A DNA stretch of 64,000 nucleotides from JABDFW01 sp035550215 (lineage in GTDB: Bacteria; Bacteroidota; Bacteroidia; Chitinophagales; Chitinophagaceae), in assembly GCA_035550215.1 (NCBI GenBank), contig DASZPM010000026.1, forward strand, positions 62,001-126,000. Direction: 5' to 3'. The notes beneath the pieces were generated by a model. It was not told where the DNA came from and searched no databases. It worked only from the letters and a program-made list of their open reading frames with translations. Below, in pieces: positions 16,267-25,414 of the stretch. Numbering within the stretch: the first letter of the stretch is position 1; each line of letters starts with the position of its first letter. The position numbers and the translations under genes were made by a program.

Positions 16267-17487
16267 TTAAAACACCTCCGCTATGTTAATAAACAGCCCG
16301 TGGCTGTTGTGCAGGCCAAAACCATAATCTATATCAATATTGGTTTTGCTTATCCTGTTAAGTTTTACGCGCAAGCCAAAGCCGGCGGCAGGCTGCACAT
16401 ATTTAAACGTATAATTGCCAGGCCATTCTGAAAAGCTTTGCGCGTTAACAAACACTACACCCCCCAGCAGCCCGCTACGGGTAATACCATAGCGGTACTC
16501 GGTTTCAAGGTAAAGCATTTGCCTGCTCCTGAACCTGCCCTGTATATAACCGCGCCCTGTATTGGTGTAAGTATCCCAGGCGGTGGAGGGAAGGTCGAGA
16601 TATGGCGGGGTGCCGGCCAGTACCAGCCAATCGTATGTCCAAAAAGCGAGTACATTGTTTGAATGTGACGGGAACTTAAAATATTTCCTCGCATCAATTA
16701 ACAGGGATTGCCAGTTATCGTCGCTGCCCAAAAACTTATAATTGGTGCGGTACACAATGTTTGCATACGCCCCGCGAGAAGGGTAGATGGGGTTATCACG
16801 ACTATCATATAATAAATCAAGCGATACACCTGACGATATTGTTTTTTCCACAGGCTTATATTTGGCATAATCGCTCTCCCGCCCATCATCATAGCCATTT
16901 TCTTCTATGTCCCAGTGGTAATCAAGGTTATAACCAACACCGGCGTAAAAATTACCACTAAAGCGGCGGAGCACCATTTGGTAAACACGCAGGTAGGAAT
17001 AGTCTATCTTATCAGCGCTGTCCAGCGAATTATTGCCACCCAGCCCGTATGTGTCCTGCGGGTATTTTGATATACGCCAGTCACCTACCAGGTTATATTT
17101 GTCGTCCTTTGTCCAAATATTAGATTGTACAGGCAATACCACCTGGCTATTTTGCGTAAAAGCTATACTGGAAGTGATAGTAGATACCCTGGCAACAGAA
17201 TCCGGCTCACCATCTGAAAAAAAGGCTACGTTACCGGCTAAAATTGCCGCCAGCCTTGTTTGCAGCGTATAACCTACCGCGGGAAAGAGGGAAAAGTTTA
17301 GCTTTTTAACAGGTTCTGCAGTGTCCTTTTTTGGATGTATATGAACTGCTTTTTTAAGCACGTCCACAATATCTTTTTGGGGAGGAAGGGTGTCGGATGC
17401 GGTATTACTCTGCGCATGTAACCCAAAACCCGCCATTACCAAAACCGCGAATATGGAGATACGTATTTTTATGAGGCGTTGTTTAAT
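16267..17487 (-). CDS. BamA/TamA-type outer-membrane barrel protein, unusual start codon
   Basis: The C-terminal two thirds is a bacterial surface antigen (D15-like) barrel: LFPAVGYTLQTRLAAILAGN, KDDKYNLVGDWRISKYPQDTYGLGG, SSGVSLDLLYDSRDNPIYPSRGAYA, and a last strand ending in aromatic Phe. No POTRA domains are present, as in many small Bacteroidota members. The first ordinary start (TTG at 17442) would truncate the signal peptide, but the open frame upstream reads IKQRLIKIRISIFAVLVMAG, a complete signal peptide beginning with ATT at 17487. Either ATT is used or there is a G-to-T change from ATG. The function, perhaps lipid or protein insertion, is unknown. Confidence 0.75.
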   Translation of the reverse strand: MKQRLIKIRISIFAVLVMAGFGLHAQSNTASDTLPPQKDIVDVLKKAVHIHPKKDTAEPVKKLNFSLFPAVGYTLQTRLAAILAGNVAFFSDGEPDSVARVSTITSSIAFTQNSQVVLPVQSNIWTKDDKYNLVGDWRISKYPQDTYGLGGNNSLDSADKIDYSYLRVYQMVLRRFSGNFYAGVGYNLDYHWDIEENGYDDGRESDYAKYKPVEKTISSGVSLDLLYDSRDNPIYPSRGAYANIVYRTNYKFLGSDDNWQSLLIDARKYFKFPSHSNNVLAFWTYDWLVLAGTPPYLDLPSTAWDTYTNTGRGYIQGRFRSRQMLYLETEYRYGITRSGLLGGVVFVNAQSFSEWPGNYTFKYVQPAAGFGLRVKLNRISKTNIDIDYGFGLHNSHGLFINIAEVF

Positions 17488-17553
17488 GAGATATTGACAA
17501 ATATCGCCGCAAGATGTTTACCGGGTACGAACAAAAATGTCAAAATCGGCTAA

Positions 17554-17979
17554 TTAAGCTTTATAGTCTGTAAAATACTGTGTTGCAAGCGCATAGCCCT
17601 TCAAGCCTAACCCGCTTATAGTGCCGCGGCATTTGGCAGACACATGCGATATTTTCCTGAAATCTTCCCTTGCCTGTACGTTACTTATATGTACTTCAAT
17701 CACCGGAGTTGTTATAGCAGCGATAGCATCACCCAGGGCTACGGAAGTATGCGTATAACCTCCCGGGTTTAATATTATGCCATCGTAGTCAAAACCTACC
17801 CGCTGCAGTTCGTTAATCAGCTCGCCCTCAACATTACTTTGGCAATAATGAAATTCAACCGCGGGAAACAGGCCTTTCAGCGTTTCAAAGTACTGCTCAA
17901 AGGTTTGCGAGCCATATACTGATGGCTCACGTGTGCCTAATAAATTAAGGTTTGGCCCGTTTATGATAGCTATTTTCAT
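17554..17979 (-). CDS. aroQ: Type II 3-dehydroquinate dehydratase
   Basis: AroQ converts 3-dehydroquinate to 3-dehydroshikimate in the shikimate pathway. The 141-residue protein has the expected length and the landmarks INGPNLNLLGTREPSVYG, with the catalytic Arg and Tyr, LNPGGYTHTSVALGDAI, with the substrate-binding Asn and active-site residues, and VIEVHISNVQAREDFR, with the catalytic His region. Type II enzymes are cytoplasmic dodecamers. It sits alone between the barrel-protein gene and carA, with 105 nt to the carA stop. Confidence 0.96.
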   Translation of the reverse strand: MKIAIINGPNLNLLGTREPSVYGSQTFEQYFETLKGLFPAVEFHYCQSNVEGELINELQRVGFDYDGIILNPGGYTHTSVALGDAIAAITTPVIEVHISNVQAREDFRKISHVSAKCRGTISGLGLKGYALATQYFTDYKA

Positions 17980-18084
17980 TTGCTATTGCCTGTTAGGGCG
18001 TTATGCAGTTACTAATTGACTATTTGCCTTACCCATCCCTTAAATCTGCCGCCGTTTACCGCGCCCCTGCTAATTGCGCCACCC

Positions 18085-19182
18085 CTACTTCTTCATCATT
18101 CCCACAAACTCATCAAACAGGTAGCGGCTGTCGAATGGACCCGGTGTTGATTCAGGATGATACTGCACACTAAAGGCTGGCTTACCTTTAAGCCTTATGC
18201 CCTCAATGCTGTTATCGTTAAGGTTTACATGCGTAATCTCCACACCGGGGTGGTTTCTTACTGCCTCCGGGTCAACACCAAAACCGTGGTTTTGGGTGGT
18301 TATTTCGCAAATGCCGTTTACAATATTTTTTACAGGGTGGTTAAGCCCCCTGTGGCCATGGTGCATTTTAAAAGTAGGTATGCCGTTAGCCAGGGCCAGT
18401 AATTGGTGGCCAAGGCAAATGCCAAATACCGGTTTATCTTCCTGTAAAATATCTTTCAGTGTTTCAACAGCATAAGGCATGGCCGCCGGGTCGCCCGGGC
18501 CGTTGCTGATAAAGTAACCGTCAGGATTAAACTCTTTCAGCCTGCTTAACGGTGTTTTTGCCGGGTGAACCCTTACATGCGCCCCGCGCTCAACAAGGCT
18601 GCTGAGAATGTTACGCTTTACACCATAATCAAGTACCGCCACTTTGAGAGGACTGTTTATATCACCCATTTCGTATTCCTTATCGGTACTCACCTGGCTG
18701 GCTAGCTCAAGGCCGTCCATATTGGGTACCGCATCCAGCAATTTTTGCAATTCGGCTACATCCAGTATTTCTGATGAAATAATACAGTTCATAGCGCCTT
18801 TGGTACGCACATGTGTAACCAGCGCACGGGTATCTACATCCTCAATAGCCACTATATTATTAGCCTTCAGGTATTCGTCCAGCGAACCCGTTGCCTTATA
18901 GCGCGAAAATTTTTCTTCCAGGTTCCTGCCTATAAGCCCGCGTATTTTAACACTGCCGCTTTCCATATCTACCTGGTTTACACCATAGTTACCTATATGA
19001 ACACTGTTCATAATCAATACCTGGCCAAAGTAGCTTGGGTCAGTAAATACTTCCTGGTAACCCGTCATGCCGGTGTTAAAACAAATTTCCCCGGTAGTGG
19101 TGCCGGTCTTCCCGAAGGCCTTGCCGTAAAAGACAGTGCCATCAGCTAAAAGTAAAATGGCTTGTTGTTGTGCGTTAGGCAT
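18085..19182 (-). CDS. carA: Carbamoyl-phosphate synthase small (glutaminase) subunit
   Basis: CarA hydrolyses glutamine and passes ammonia to the large subunit CarB to make carbamoyl phosphate for pyrimidine and arginine synthesis. The 365-residue protein has the N-terminal CPSase small-chain domain (ADGTVFYGKAFGKTGTTTGE, FNTGMTGYQEVFTDPSY) and a C-terminal class I amidotransferase domain. Cys256 in FGICLGHQLLALANG is the nucleophile; His and Glu in VQYHPESTPGP complete the triad. carB is not in the window, so the subunits are encoded apart. The 209-nt upstream region shows GACTTTTG about 45 nt before the ATG, one base off a -7 box. Confidence 0.97.
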   Translation of the reverse strand: MPNAQQQAILLLADGTVFYGKAFGKTGTTTGEICFNTGMTGYQEVFTDPSYFGQVLIMNSVHIGNYGVNQVDMESGSVKIRGLIGRNLEEKFSRYKATGSLDEYLKANNIVAIEDVDTRALVTHVRTKGAMNCIISSEILDVAELQKLLDAVPNMDGLELASQVSTDKEYEMGDINSPLKVAVLDYGVKRNILSSLVERGAHVRVHPAKTPLSRLKEFNPDGYFISNGPGDPAAMPYAVETLKDILQEDKPVFGICLGHQLLALANGIPTFKMHHGHRGLNHPVKNIVNGICEITTQNHGFGVDPEAVRNHPGVEITHVNLNDNSIEGIRLKGKPAFSVQYHPESTPGPFDSRYLFDEFVGMMKK

Positions 19183-19337
19183 TTATTATTCCTGTTATTT
19201 TTTTCGGCTGCAAAAGTCGCTCATAATTTCTAAAAATCAGGCAAAAATTTCTAACAATTGCATGATGCCGGCCCGTTTCATATACTTAGTACCTTGTTGA
19301 AGCCTTTTAAGGAACCTGCTTTTCATCTATGACATAA

Positions 19338-19370
19338 GTAAAAATGACCGGCTACTCCTTTCAAGCCGGT
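19338..19370 (-). terminator. Terminator after the aldo/keto reductase gene
   Basis: Read on the minus strand, ACCGGCT (19370-19364) and AGCCGGT (19353-19347) pair around a 10-nt loop, followed by CATTTTTAC. It lies 20 nt after the stop codon of the 19392-20378 gene and upstream of carA. Confidence 0.6.
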
Positions 19371-19391
19371 TTCATATTTTCTCAAGCGTAC

Positions 19392-20378
19392 TTATTTTAA
19401 AATCGCCTCAATCCTTTCCAATTCTTCTTCACTGAAAGCGAGGTTATCAAGGCTGCCGAGGCAGTCAGTTAATTGCTGCGTTTTGCTTACGCCAATCAAT
19501 ACACTGGTTATCCTGTCATCTTTCAGCACCCATGCAAGTGCCATCTGCGCCAGTGTTTGGCCACGTTCCTGCGCCAGTTGGTTTAACTGCCGTATTTTAT
19601 CCACCTTTTCTTCGCTTACCTCTTCTTCCTGTAAAAACCCATGCGGTTTTGCCGCACGGCTGTCTGCCGGAATGCCGTGCAGGTATTTATTGGTAAGCAG
19701 CCCCTGTGCCAGCGGTGAAAATGGTATGCAGCCCACTCCTTCATTACCCAGCACATCCAGCAAACCTTCTTCCACCCAGCGCACAAACATGCTGTACTTT
19801 GGCTGGTGTATAAGGCAGGGTGTGCCCAAATCTTTCAATATTTTAATCGCTCCCGCCGCCTCATCAGCCTGGTAATTACTTATGCCAACGTACAACGCCT
19901 TGCCCTGCCGCACAATTAAATCAAGCGCCGCCATGGTTTCTTCCAGCGGCGTATCAGGGTCGGGCCGGTGGTGGTAAAAAATATCCACATAGTCAAGCCC
20001 CATTCGTTGCAGGCTTTGGTCAAGACTGCTTACGAGGTATTTTTTACTGCCCCATTCGCCGTAAGGCCCTTCCCACATATAGTAGCCGGCTTTGCTGCTT
20101 ATTATTAACTGGTCGCGGTAGCTTTTAAAATCTTCCCGTAACAGGCGGCCAAAATTTTCTTCGGCGCTGCCCGGCGGCGGCCCATAATTATTGGCAAGGT
20201 CAAAATGCGTTATACCGTTGTCAAAAGCAAGGCGCAAAATGCTGCGGCAGTTTTCCAGCACATCTACATGGCCGAAATTATGCCACAGGCCCAGCGACAC
20301 TGCGGGAAGCTTTAAACCGCTTTTGCCACAACGGCGGTATTGCATATTGGCGTAACGGCTTGCATTGGCTATATACAT
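19392..20378 (-). CDS. Aldo/keto reductase, YghZ-like (L-glyceraldehyde 3-phosphate reductase type)
   Basis: A 328-residue NADPH-dependent reductase of the AKR14/YghZ branch. The N-terminus (ASRYANMQYRRCGKSGLKLPA) and GLWHNFGHVD match that branch and support the ATG at 20378 over one at 20345. The active-site Asp and Tyr lie in FDLANNYGPPPGSAEE, Lys in IISSKAGYYMWEGPYGE and His in DIFYHHRPDPDTP. The known E. coli enzyme reduces L-glyceraldehyde 3-phosphate and methylglyoxal. It is cytoplasmic and stands alone with its own terminator. Confidence 0.9.
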   Translation of the reverse strand: MYIANASRYANMQYRRCGKSGLKLPAVSLGLWHNFGHVDVLENCRSILRLAFDNGITHFDLANNYGPPPGSAEENFGRLLREDFKSYRDQLIISSKAGYYMWEGPYGEWGSKKYLVSSLDQSLQRMGLDYVDIFYHHRPDPDTPLEETMAALDLIVRQGKALYVGISNYQADEAAGAIKILKDLGTPCLIHQPKYSMFVRWVEEGLLDVLGNEGVGCIPFSPLAQGLLTNKYLHGIPADSRAAKPHGFLQEEEVSEEKVDKIRQLNQLAQERGQTLAQMALAWVLKDDRITSVLIGVSKTQQLTDCLGSLDNLAFSEEELERIEAILK

Positions 20379-20514
20379 AGTATAAGGTTTTTGCTAAAGT
20401 AGGCACAGTTAACGAGGTAGTAAAATTGAACTTACCCTAACAGCGGGTTGAGTGCCATTCAGGCTATATGCCGCAGTATGCAGCCAGGGCGTGGTTTCTT
20501 TACCGGCCAGCCTG

Positions 20515-21201
20515 TTATGCAGGCTGATTTTGTGTCCCCAGCTTATGAATGTCGCTTACTTCTATCAACTGCTTATCATATCCATATATTGCCACATATA
20601 TCATAGCAAGGCCTAACTGCTTTAATGTACTGCCGGTATTTGGCGCGATAAGTTTTAAAATGGGGTACATCCAGGAAATATACTTATAAAAGCCATGTGT
20701 ATTCTGCAACCCCTTTGTTGGATGCAGGTAGCCCGGCCTGAACGCATATACTTTTTTAAAAGGCATTTTAAATAAATCGTTTTCAGTTTTGCCCTTAACG
20801 CGCGCCCACATTATCCTGCCTTTTTCTGAACTGTCAGTGCCGGCGCCGGAGATATAGCAAAACACCATATTGCTGTTTACTTTGTACAGGGCTTCTGCAA
20901 AGGTGATGGTTAGGGTATAAGTAAGGTCATAATACTCCGCCTCTTTTTTACCTACTGATGTTACACCCAGGCAAAAGAAACAGGCATCATACCCGGCAAG
21001 TTGCTGCTCAACGGCGGTAATATTAAAAAAATCTTTGTGAATGATTTCCTTCAGTTTTGGGTGGCTAAAGCCGCTGGGTTTCCTGTTTATTATCAGCACT
21101 TCTGCTATGCCTGCATTTTGCAGGCACTCATGCATCACCCCCTCGCCCACCATACCGGTAACACCGGTAATGATGACTTTTATCGGCCCTGCTGACTGCA
21201 T
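20515..21201 (-). CDS. NAD(P)-binding SDR-type epimerase-like protein
   Basis: A 228-residue protein with an N-terminal Rossmann motif (VIITGVTGMVGEGVMHECL, G-x-x-G-x-x-G) and the atypical-SDR features FFCLGVTSVGKKEAEYYDLT and KVYAFRPGYLHPTKG. The Tyr-x3-Lys catalytic pair is not evident, so it may bind NAD(P) without classic SDR catalysis, as in HTATIP2/YbjT-like proteins. Its length is typical. It has no clear operon partner; the rhamnosidase gene ends 81 nt upstream on the same strand. Confidence 0.8.
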   Translation of the reverse strand: MQSAGPIKVIITGVTGMVGEGVMHECLQNAGIAEVLIINRKPSGFSHPKLKEIIHKDFFNITAVEQQLAGYDACFFCLGVTSVGKKEAEYYDLTYTLTITFAEALYKVNSNMVFCYISGAGTDSSEKGRIMWARVKGKTENDLFKMPFKKVYAFRPGYLHPTKGLQNTHGFYKYISWMYPILKLIAPNTGSTLKQLGLAMIYVAIYGYDKQLIEVSDIHKLGTQNQPA

Positions 21202-21282
21202 AACATGTTGATTAATAGTACACCATAAAGTTGCACAAAAAATGCCAATATTTGTGTTACCATTTTGCTATCGTGAAAGCCT

Positions 21283-23676
21283 TTATTCCAGCGTCATTTT
21301 TGTTTCCCCGGCGGCAAGCGGGTAATGTTTTCCTTTCCATATAAATGTACCCGTAACGCCTGCCGGCAGGTTTATAGTAACGCTCCATTTGCCTGTGGTA
21401 TTGTTGAAGGCGTAAGAAGTTGCAATCCTGCCTTTGGGATGCGGTATATAACCTGACGCATTTTTTAAATCACCCAGGTGCGGCTCAATCTTCACTTTAT
21501 CAAAGCCAGGTGCGTCGCTGTCTATTCCCAATACTATCCTGTATAATTCAATGTTAGGGCTGCTGCCCCATGCGTGACAATCGCTGCGGGTGCGGTTAAT
21601 ATCATCAATCTCCGCCCAGGTAGTCATTCCCATTTCAAGGTTTTTCTTCCATATTCCCAAAAGCTGGGTGTATTTATCGCCCAGCCCGGCTTCGTTATAC
21701 GCGCGGTACAGGTAATACCTGAAATACACTGAAGCCTTGCTGAGGGTAGTATCGTTCATTATCTTTTGCGCCAGCGCTTTAGCCTCGCTGCCCGTTTTAA
21801 TGCCGGTTAATATGGCCAGCGCGCTGGTATGCTGGCTGTAACAGTCTTTGTCCTTCGTGTCGGCAAATAACCCCTTGTTTTCGTCCCAGTAATTAGCCAC
21901 AATACTTTGTTTCAATTTTGAAATTTCGGCTTCGTACATAGCCGCCAGTTCCTGCAAGCCAACTTGTTTTTCCATGTCTTCCGCCATTTCATAAGCCATC
22001 AGCAACTGCAGGTCAAGCATGGCTGATGAACCGTCTTTACCAATGGGCGCAATGCCATCATGCCATCCCTTACCATTGCACCAATCGCTGAATATCCAAT
22101 ACGGCACATTATGCAGGCTGCCACCGGCAGTTTGCCTGTCATGAAAAAAACTAAGCACCATTCTTGACGCGCGAAGATTTTTTTGGATGAACGCCGTATC
22201 ACCGTGGTACATCCAGTAATCATGCAGCATGCCAATCCATATCAACGAAAACGTGGGTATCTCCTGCGGGTTAGCGGTAGGATAACGGCTTAGCGTTATA
22301 CCTTCAGGCATGAGTGAATTATATATTTGACTGATAGCGTTACGGGGCAACCTGTCGTCGCCGCTGTTATACAAACTCACCAGCGCCTGTATACGTGTGT
22401 CGCCTACATACTGCAACTGCTCGTAATAAGGGCAGTCCATATAGGTTTCCTGCGCATCAAGGCGGGCGGTGCGCCAGCCTACTTCCAGGATTTTATTTAA
22501 GACGGCGCTGTCGCTGTTAAAACCCGCGTTATACATAAAAGGGTAGCCTGTATACATGCCATAAAAATCATTTATCGTTACAGGCTCGTCTTTTGTTTCA
22601 ATTTGCATGTTAATGTACCGGTACGTGCGAAATGCCAGCGATGTAAATGTTTCATTATCACTGCCGCTGCAAATAATTTCATCTTTCGTGCCGACAAAAC
22701 GCTTGCCTTCCACCTCGTTCCTGTTACCTTTCTGGTGTTCATTACGCCAGTTTTTACTGCCTTCATCAATATACAATGCTTCTGCATAACTCAAACTTAT
22801 TGAGGCATTTTTACCCTTGCTGAATTTTAGTACCGGGAAAGCCGTGGTAAGAAAAGACTGGTCGAGCAGCAGGGTTACTTTTGTGTTGGCAGGCACAGTA
22901 AAACTTTTGCCCTGCAAAAAGTTGTTGCCAACGTTGATACCATGCGAAACCCTGACTGCGTGCAGCCGCTGTAAGGTTAATTCCATGGGCGGTATGGGGC
23001 GCGGCACCAGCATCCAGCCAAGGGTATAATTAAATACGCCTTTGGGCAACCCCTGCCACATTTGTTGTGCCTGCTGCCATTTAGTGTCATCAAAACCTGT
23101 TTGCTCCCACCCTGAAGGGTACAGGTTATAATCAATTTTTTCTGTCGGGCCAGCCGCATAGTAAGTGTAAATTAATTCCGGCTGCAAAGGGCTGTAGGCT
23201 TTGTCTTCAACGCATTTCCATGTTTTATTGGTGTTTACTATGTTTTCTTCTTTTGTGTCGCCCTGCAGTATAAATGCTGTTTGATACGTAATCTGCGCTT
23301 CCTGCCTTTCATCCCCAAAATTCCATACAATAGCTGCAATAGTATTACTGCCCTGCTGTAATTGGGGGGCTATATCAACCGTTTCAAAATTCCAGTTATA
23401 TACATCGCCACGCGCAGGACCGAATGATACCTGCACACCATTTACATATAATTTGTAACGGTTATCTGCCGATACATGTACCACAAAATGCGCGGGCTTA
23501 TCAGCCAGTTGAAATGTTTTACGAAAATGATATATGCCATAACCGTGCGCGGGTGTGCCGGGCACGTCAACCCAATATGCTTTCCATCTTTCATGCAGAA
23601 TATCATCAGCAACGGGCTGCGCAAAATTTTGCATACAAGCACAGGCGGTAATAAGCAGCAACGCAATCTTTTTCAT
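21283..23676 (-). CDS. Secreted alpha-L-rhamnosidase-like glycoside hydrolase, GH78
   Basis: A 797-residue protein with a signal peptide (KKIALLLITACACMQNFAQ). An N-terminal beta domain (FRKTFQLADKPAHFVVHVSADNRYKLYVNG written here in part: ADNRYKLYVNGVQVSFGPAR) precedes the (alpha/alpha)6 barrel, with DAQETYMDCPYYEQLQYVGD, SRYPTANPQEIPTFSLIWI and FSDWCNGKGWHDGIAP, which bears likely catalytic acids. The C-terminal beta domain includes SDCHAWGSSPNIE. These match GH78 rhamnosidases (Bac_rhamnosid six-hairpin type). It would cleave terminal alpha-L-rhamnose in plant or bacterial glycans outside the cytoplasm. Confidence 0.88.
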   Translation of the reverse strand: MKKIALLLITACACMQNFAQPVADDILHERWKAYWVDVPGTPAHGYGIYHFRKTFQLADKPAHFVVHVSADNRYKLYVNGVQVSFGPARGDVYNWNFETVDIAPQLQQGSNTIAAIVWNFGDERQEAQITYQTAFILQGDTKEENIVNTNKTWKCVEDKAYSPLQPELIYTYYAAGPTEKIDYNLYPSGWEQTGFDDTKWQQAQQMWQGLPKGVFNYTLGWMLVPRPIPPMELTLQRLHAVRVSHGINVGNNFLQGKSFTVPANTKVTLLLDQSFLTTAFPVLKFSKGKNASISLSYAEALYIDEGSKNWRNEHQKGNRNEVEGKRFVGTKDEIICSGSDNETFTSLAFRTYRYINMQIETKDEPVTINDFYGMYTGYPFMYNAGFNSDSAVLNKILEVGWRTARLDAQETYMDCPYYEQLQYVGDTRIQALVSLYNSGDDRLPRNAISQIYNSLMPEGITLSRYPTANPQEIPTFSLIWIGMLHDYWMYHGDTAFIQKNLRASRMVLSFFHDRQTAGGSLHNVPYWIFSDWCNGKGWHDGIAPIGKDGSSAMLDLQLLMAYEMAEDMEKQVGLQELAAMYEAEISKLKQSIVANYWDENKGLFADTKDKDCYSQHTSALAILTGIKTGSEAKALAQKIMNDTTLSKASVYFRYYLYRAYNEAGLGDKYTQLLGIWKKNLEMGMTTWAEIDDINRTRSDCHAWGSSPNIELYRIVLGIDSDAPGFDKVKIEPHLGDLKNASGYIPHPKGRIATSYAFNNTTGKWSVTINLPAGVTGTFIWKGKHYPLAAGETKMTLE

Positions 23677-23788
23677 GGCAGGGGAATTATTACGGGTGAA
23701 AGTAACACTTTAGAGGCAAACCACTAACCTGTAGTCTCCTGAACAAGTTGTGCACCTTTTCGTTTATTTTTATCCATAAAACAAATCT

Positions 23789-24160
23789 ATGCGGGCACTA
23801 AAAACCATTAGCTTTTTACTTATTTCCAATACGTTTATGACATTTGCCTGGTACGGGCATTTAAAGTTTAAAGATTTTAGCTGGGGCAAAAACCTTGGGT
23901 TGTTTGCTATAATTTTAATTAGCTGGGGTATGGCTTTTTTTGAATACCTCTTCCAGGTACCGGCCAACCGCGCAGGCTCCGATGAATACGGCGGCCCTTT
24001 TAATTTGGTACAGCTAAAAACCATACAGGAAGCTGTTACACTTACCATATTTGTAATATTCACCACTATTTTTTTTAAGAACGAACGGCTGGCCTGGAAC
24101 CATTTTGTGGGTTTTGGATTGATTATACTGGCAGTATTTGTAATATTTAAAAAGTGGTAG
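23789..24160 (+). CDS. DMT-superfamily membrane protein, DUF486
   Basis: A 123-residue protein of four transmembrane helices (KTISFLLISNTFMTFAWYGHL, GLFAIILISWGMAFFEYLF, LTIFVIFTTIFF, FVGFGLIILAVFVIF). The central VPANRAGSDEYGGPFNLVQLK loop is the DUF486 signature. The family belongs to the drug/metabolite transporter superfamily and resembles small multidrug proteins in size, but no substrate is established. It lies divergent from the rhamnosidase gene and 73 nt before the serine hydrolase gene. Confidence 0.88.
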   Translation: MRALKTISFLLISNTFMTFAWYGHLKFKDFSWGKNLGLFAIILISWGMAFFEYLFQVPANRAGSDEYGGPFNLVQLKTIQEAVTLTIFVIFTTIFFKNERLAWNHFVGFGLIILAVFVIFKKW

Positions 24161-24233
24161 TTTCATTTGATTATGTTTTCACGCAGGAAGAACAGAGAGA
24201 TGAGAAATCTTTCTTTTGCAATATCTTCATCAA

Positions 24234-25337
24234 ATGAAAATGTTCCTTCTTTCAATATTCCTTTTTGCAAGCAGCACTTTTGCCGGAGCACAGGCCTTTA
24301 ACCAAATAGATTCCCTGCTTTCAGCCACATTCAACCCGCATGAGCCGGGCATAAGCGTTGGCATTATTAACGGCAGGTCGGTTTTTACCAACAGCTATGG
24401 CGTAAGGGATATAGCCACAAAGCAACCACTTACGGCTTCCGTTAATTTCAATATTGCGTCTCTTACCAAACAGTTTACTGCTATGGCGGTTTTCCAATTA
24501 GCCGAAAAGGGCAAACTTTCGTTAGAAGATAATATCGGTAAATACCTTCCTGCCTTAAACAAAAACACCGGCAATAAAATAACCATCCGCGAATTACTTA
24601 CGCATAGCTCCGGCATTATTGACCATTATGATTATGCCGATACTAAAAACCTGCAGCATGCACACAATATTGATGTGTTCAGGGCAATACAAAATATTGA
24701 CTCTACCTATTTTGCCCCCGGTACACATTTCAGGTACAGCAATACCGCTTTTTGTTTACTGGGGTTAATCATTGAAAAAGCCAGCGGCATGGGTTATGAT
24801 GATTATATGGAGCAACATATTTTTAAACCTGCCGGTATGCAGCATACCGTTGTTTGGAATGAGCATACCAGCATATTTTCGCCAGCTACAGGCTACACGT
24901 TTGACAGCGCCACAAGCAGTTTTAAGAAAAGCCAGGCAGAAGAGCATATATTTTTTTCTACCGAGGGCGACGGTGGCATTTATACTTCAGTGGATGATTA
25001 TATGCAATGGTTTATTACACTGCAACGCGGAAGGGTTTTTTCAAAAGACATAGTGAACAAGGCGAGGAGTATAGAATTTACTATTGATGCCGCCAAACAG
25101 TTAGGGTATGGTTTCGGCTGGTTTGTAGATGCAGGCACACTGCCCGTAAAAGTGTACCACAGCGGTGATAACAGCGGCTTCAGGACGTTTACTTTTTCCA
25201 TCCCTTCGCAAAATTTTTTAATAGTGATTTTTGCCAACAGGGATGATGTAAATATTGAAGACATCGTGCAGAAAATTTACCAGTTGCTTAAACCCGGCCA
25301 AAAGGCATTTACAAAGGTGGAAGAGTTAACATCGTAA
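24234..25337 (+). CDS. Class C beta-lactamase-fold serine hydrolase
   Basis: A 367-residue protein with a signal peptide (KMFLLSIFLFASSTFAGAQA). The SxxK motif is S-L-T-K in FNIASLTKQFTAMAVFQ, the YxN motif is Y-S-N in FRYSNTAFCLLGLI, and HSG in VYHSGDNSGFRTF takes the place of KTG. These mark the beta-lactamase/transpeptidase-like (PF00144) fold, which includes esterases and D-aminopeptidases; nothing shows antibiotic hydrolysis. The ATG at 24234 is chosen because the longer TTG start at 24216 adds residues before the signal peptide. It converges with the amidohydrolase gene on a shared terminator. Confidence 0.88.
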   Translation: MKMFLLSIFLFASSTFAGAQAFNQIDSLLSATFNPHEPGISVGIINGRSVFTNSYGVRDIATKQPLTASVNFNIASLTKQFTAMAVFQLAEKGKLSLEDNIGKYLPALNKNTGNKITIRELLTHSSGIIDHYDYADTKNLQHAHNIDVFRAIQNIDSTYFAPGTHFRYSNTAFCLLGLIIEKASGMGYDDYMEQHIFKPAGMQHTVVWNEHTSIFSPATGYTFDSATSSFKKSQAEEHIFFSTEGDGGIYTSVDDYMQWFITLQRGRVFSKDIVNKARSIEFTIDAAKQLGYGFGWFVDAGTLPVKVYHSGDNSGFRTFTFSIPSQNFLIVIFANRDDVNIEDIVQKIYQLLKPGQKAFTKVEELTS

Positions 25338-25348
25338 CCAGCCATAAA

Positions 25349-25390
25349 AAAGCAGGATTTCGGGAGAATATCGCCCCGAAATCCTGCTTT
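25349..25390. terminator. Bidirectional terminator between convergent genes
   Basis: A perfect 16-bp stem: AAAGCAGGATTTCGGG (25349-25364) pairs with CCCGAAATCCTGCTTT (25375-25390) around a 10-nt loop. A-rich DNA on the left and AAAAT on the right give U tracts in both directions. It serves the serine hydrolase gene and the amidohydrolase gene, which ends at 25415. Confidence 0.9.
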
Positions 25391-25414
25391 AAAATCTTAT
25401 ACTTACTTCAATTA

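Noticed and set aside
24234..25337. Antibiotic-resistance beta-lactamase
   Set aside because: The fold motifs are present, but many esterases and peptidases share them and KTG is replaced by HSG; no resistance role is supported.
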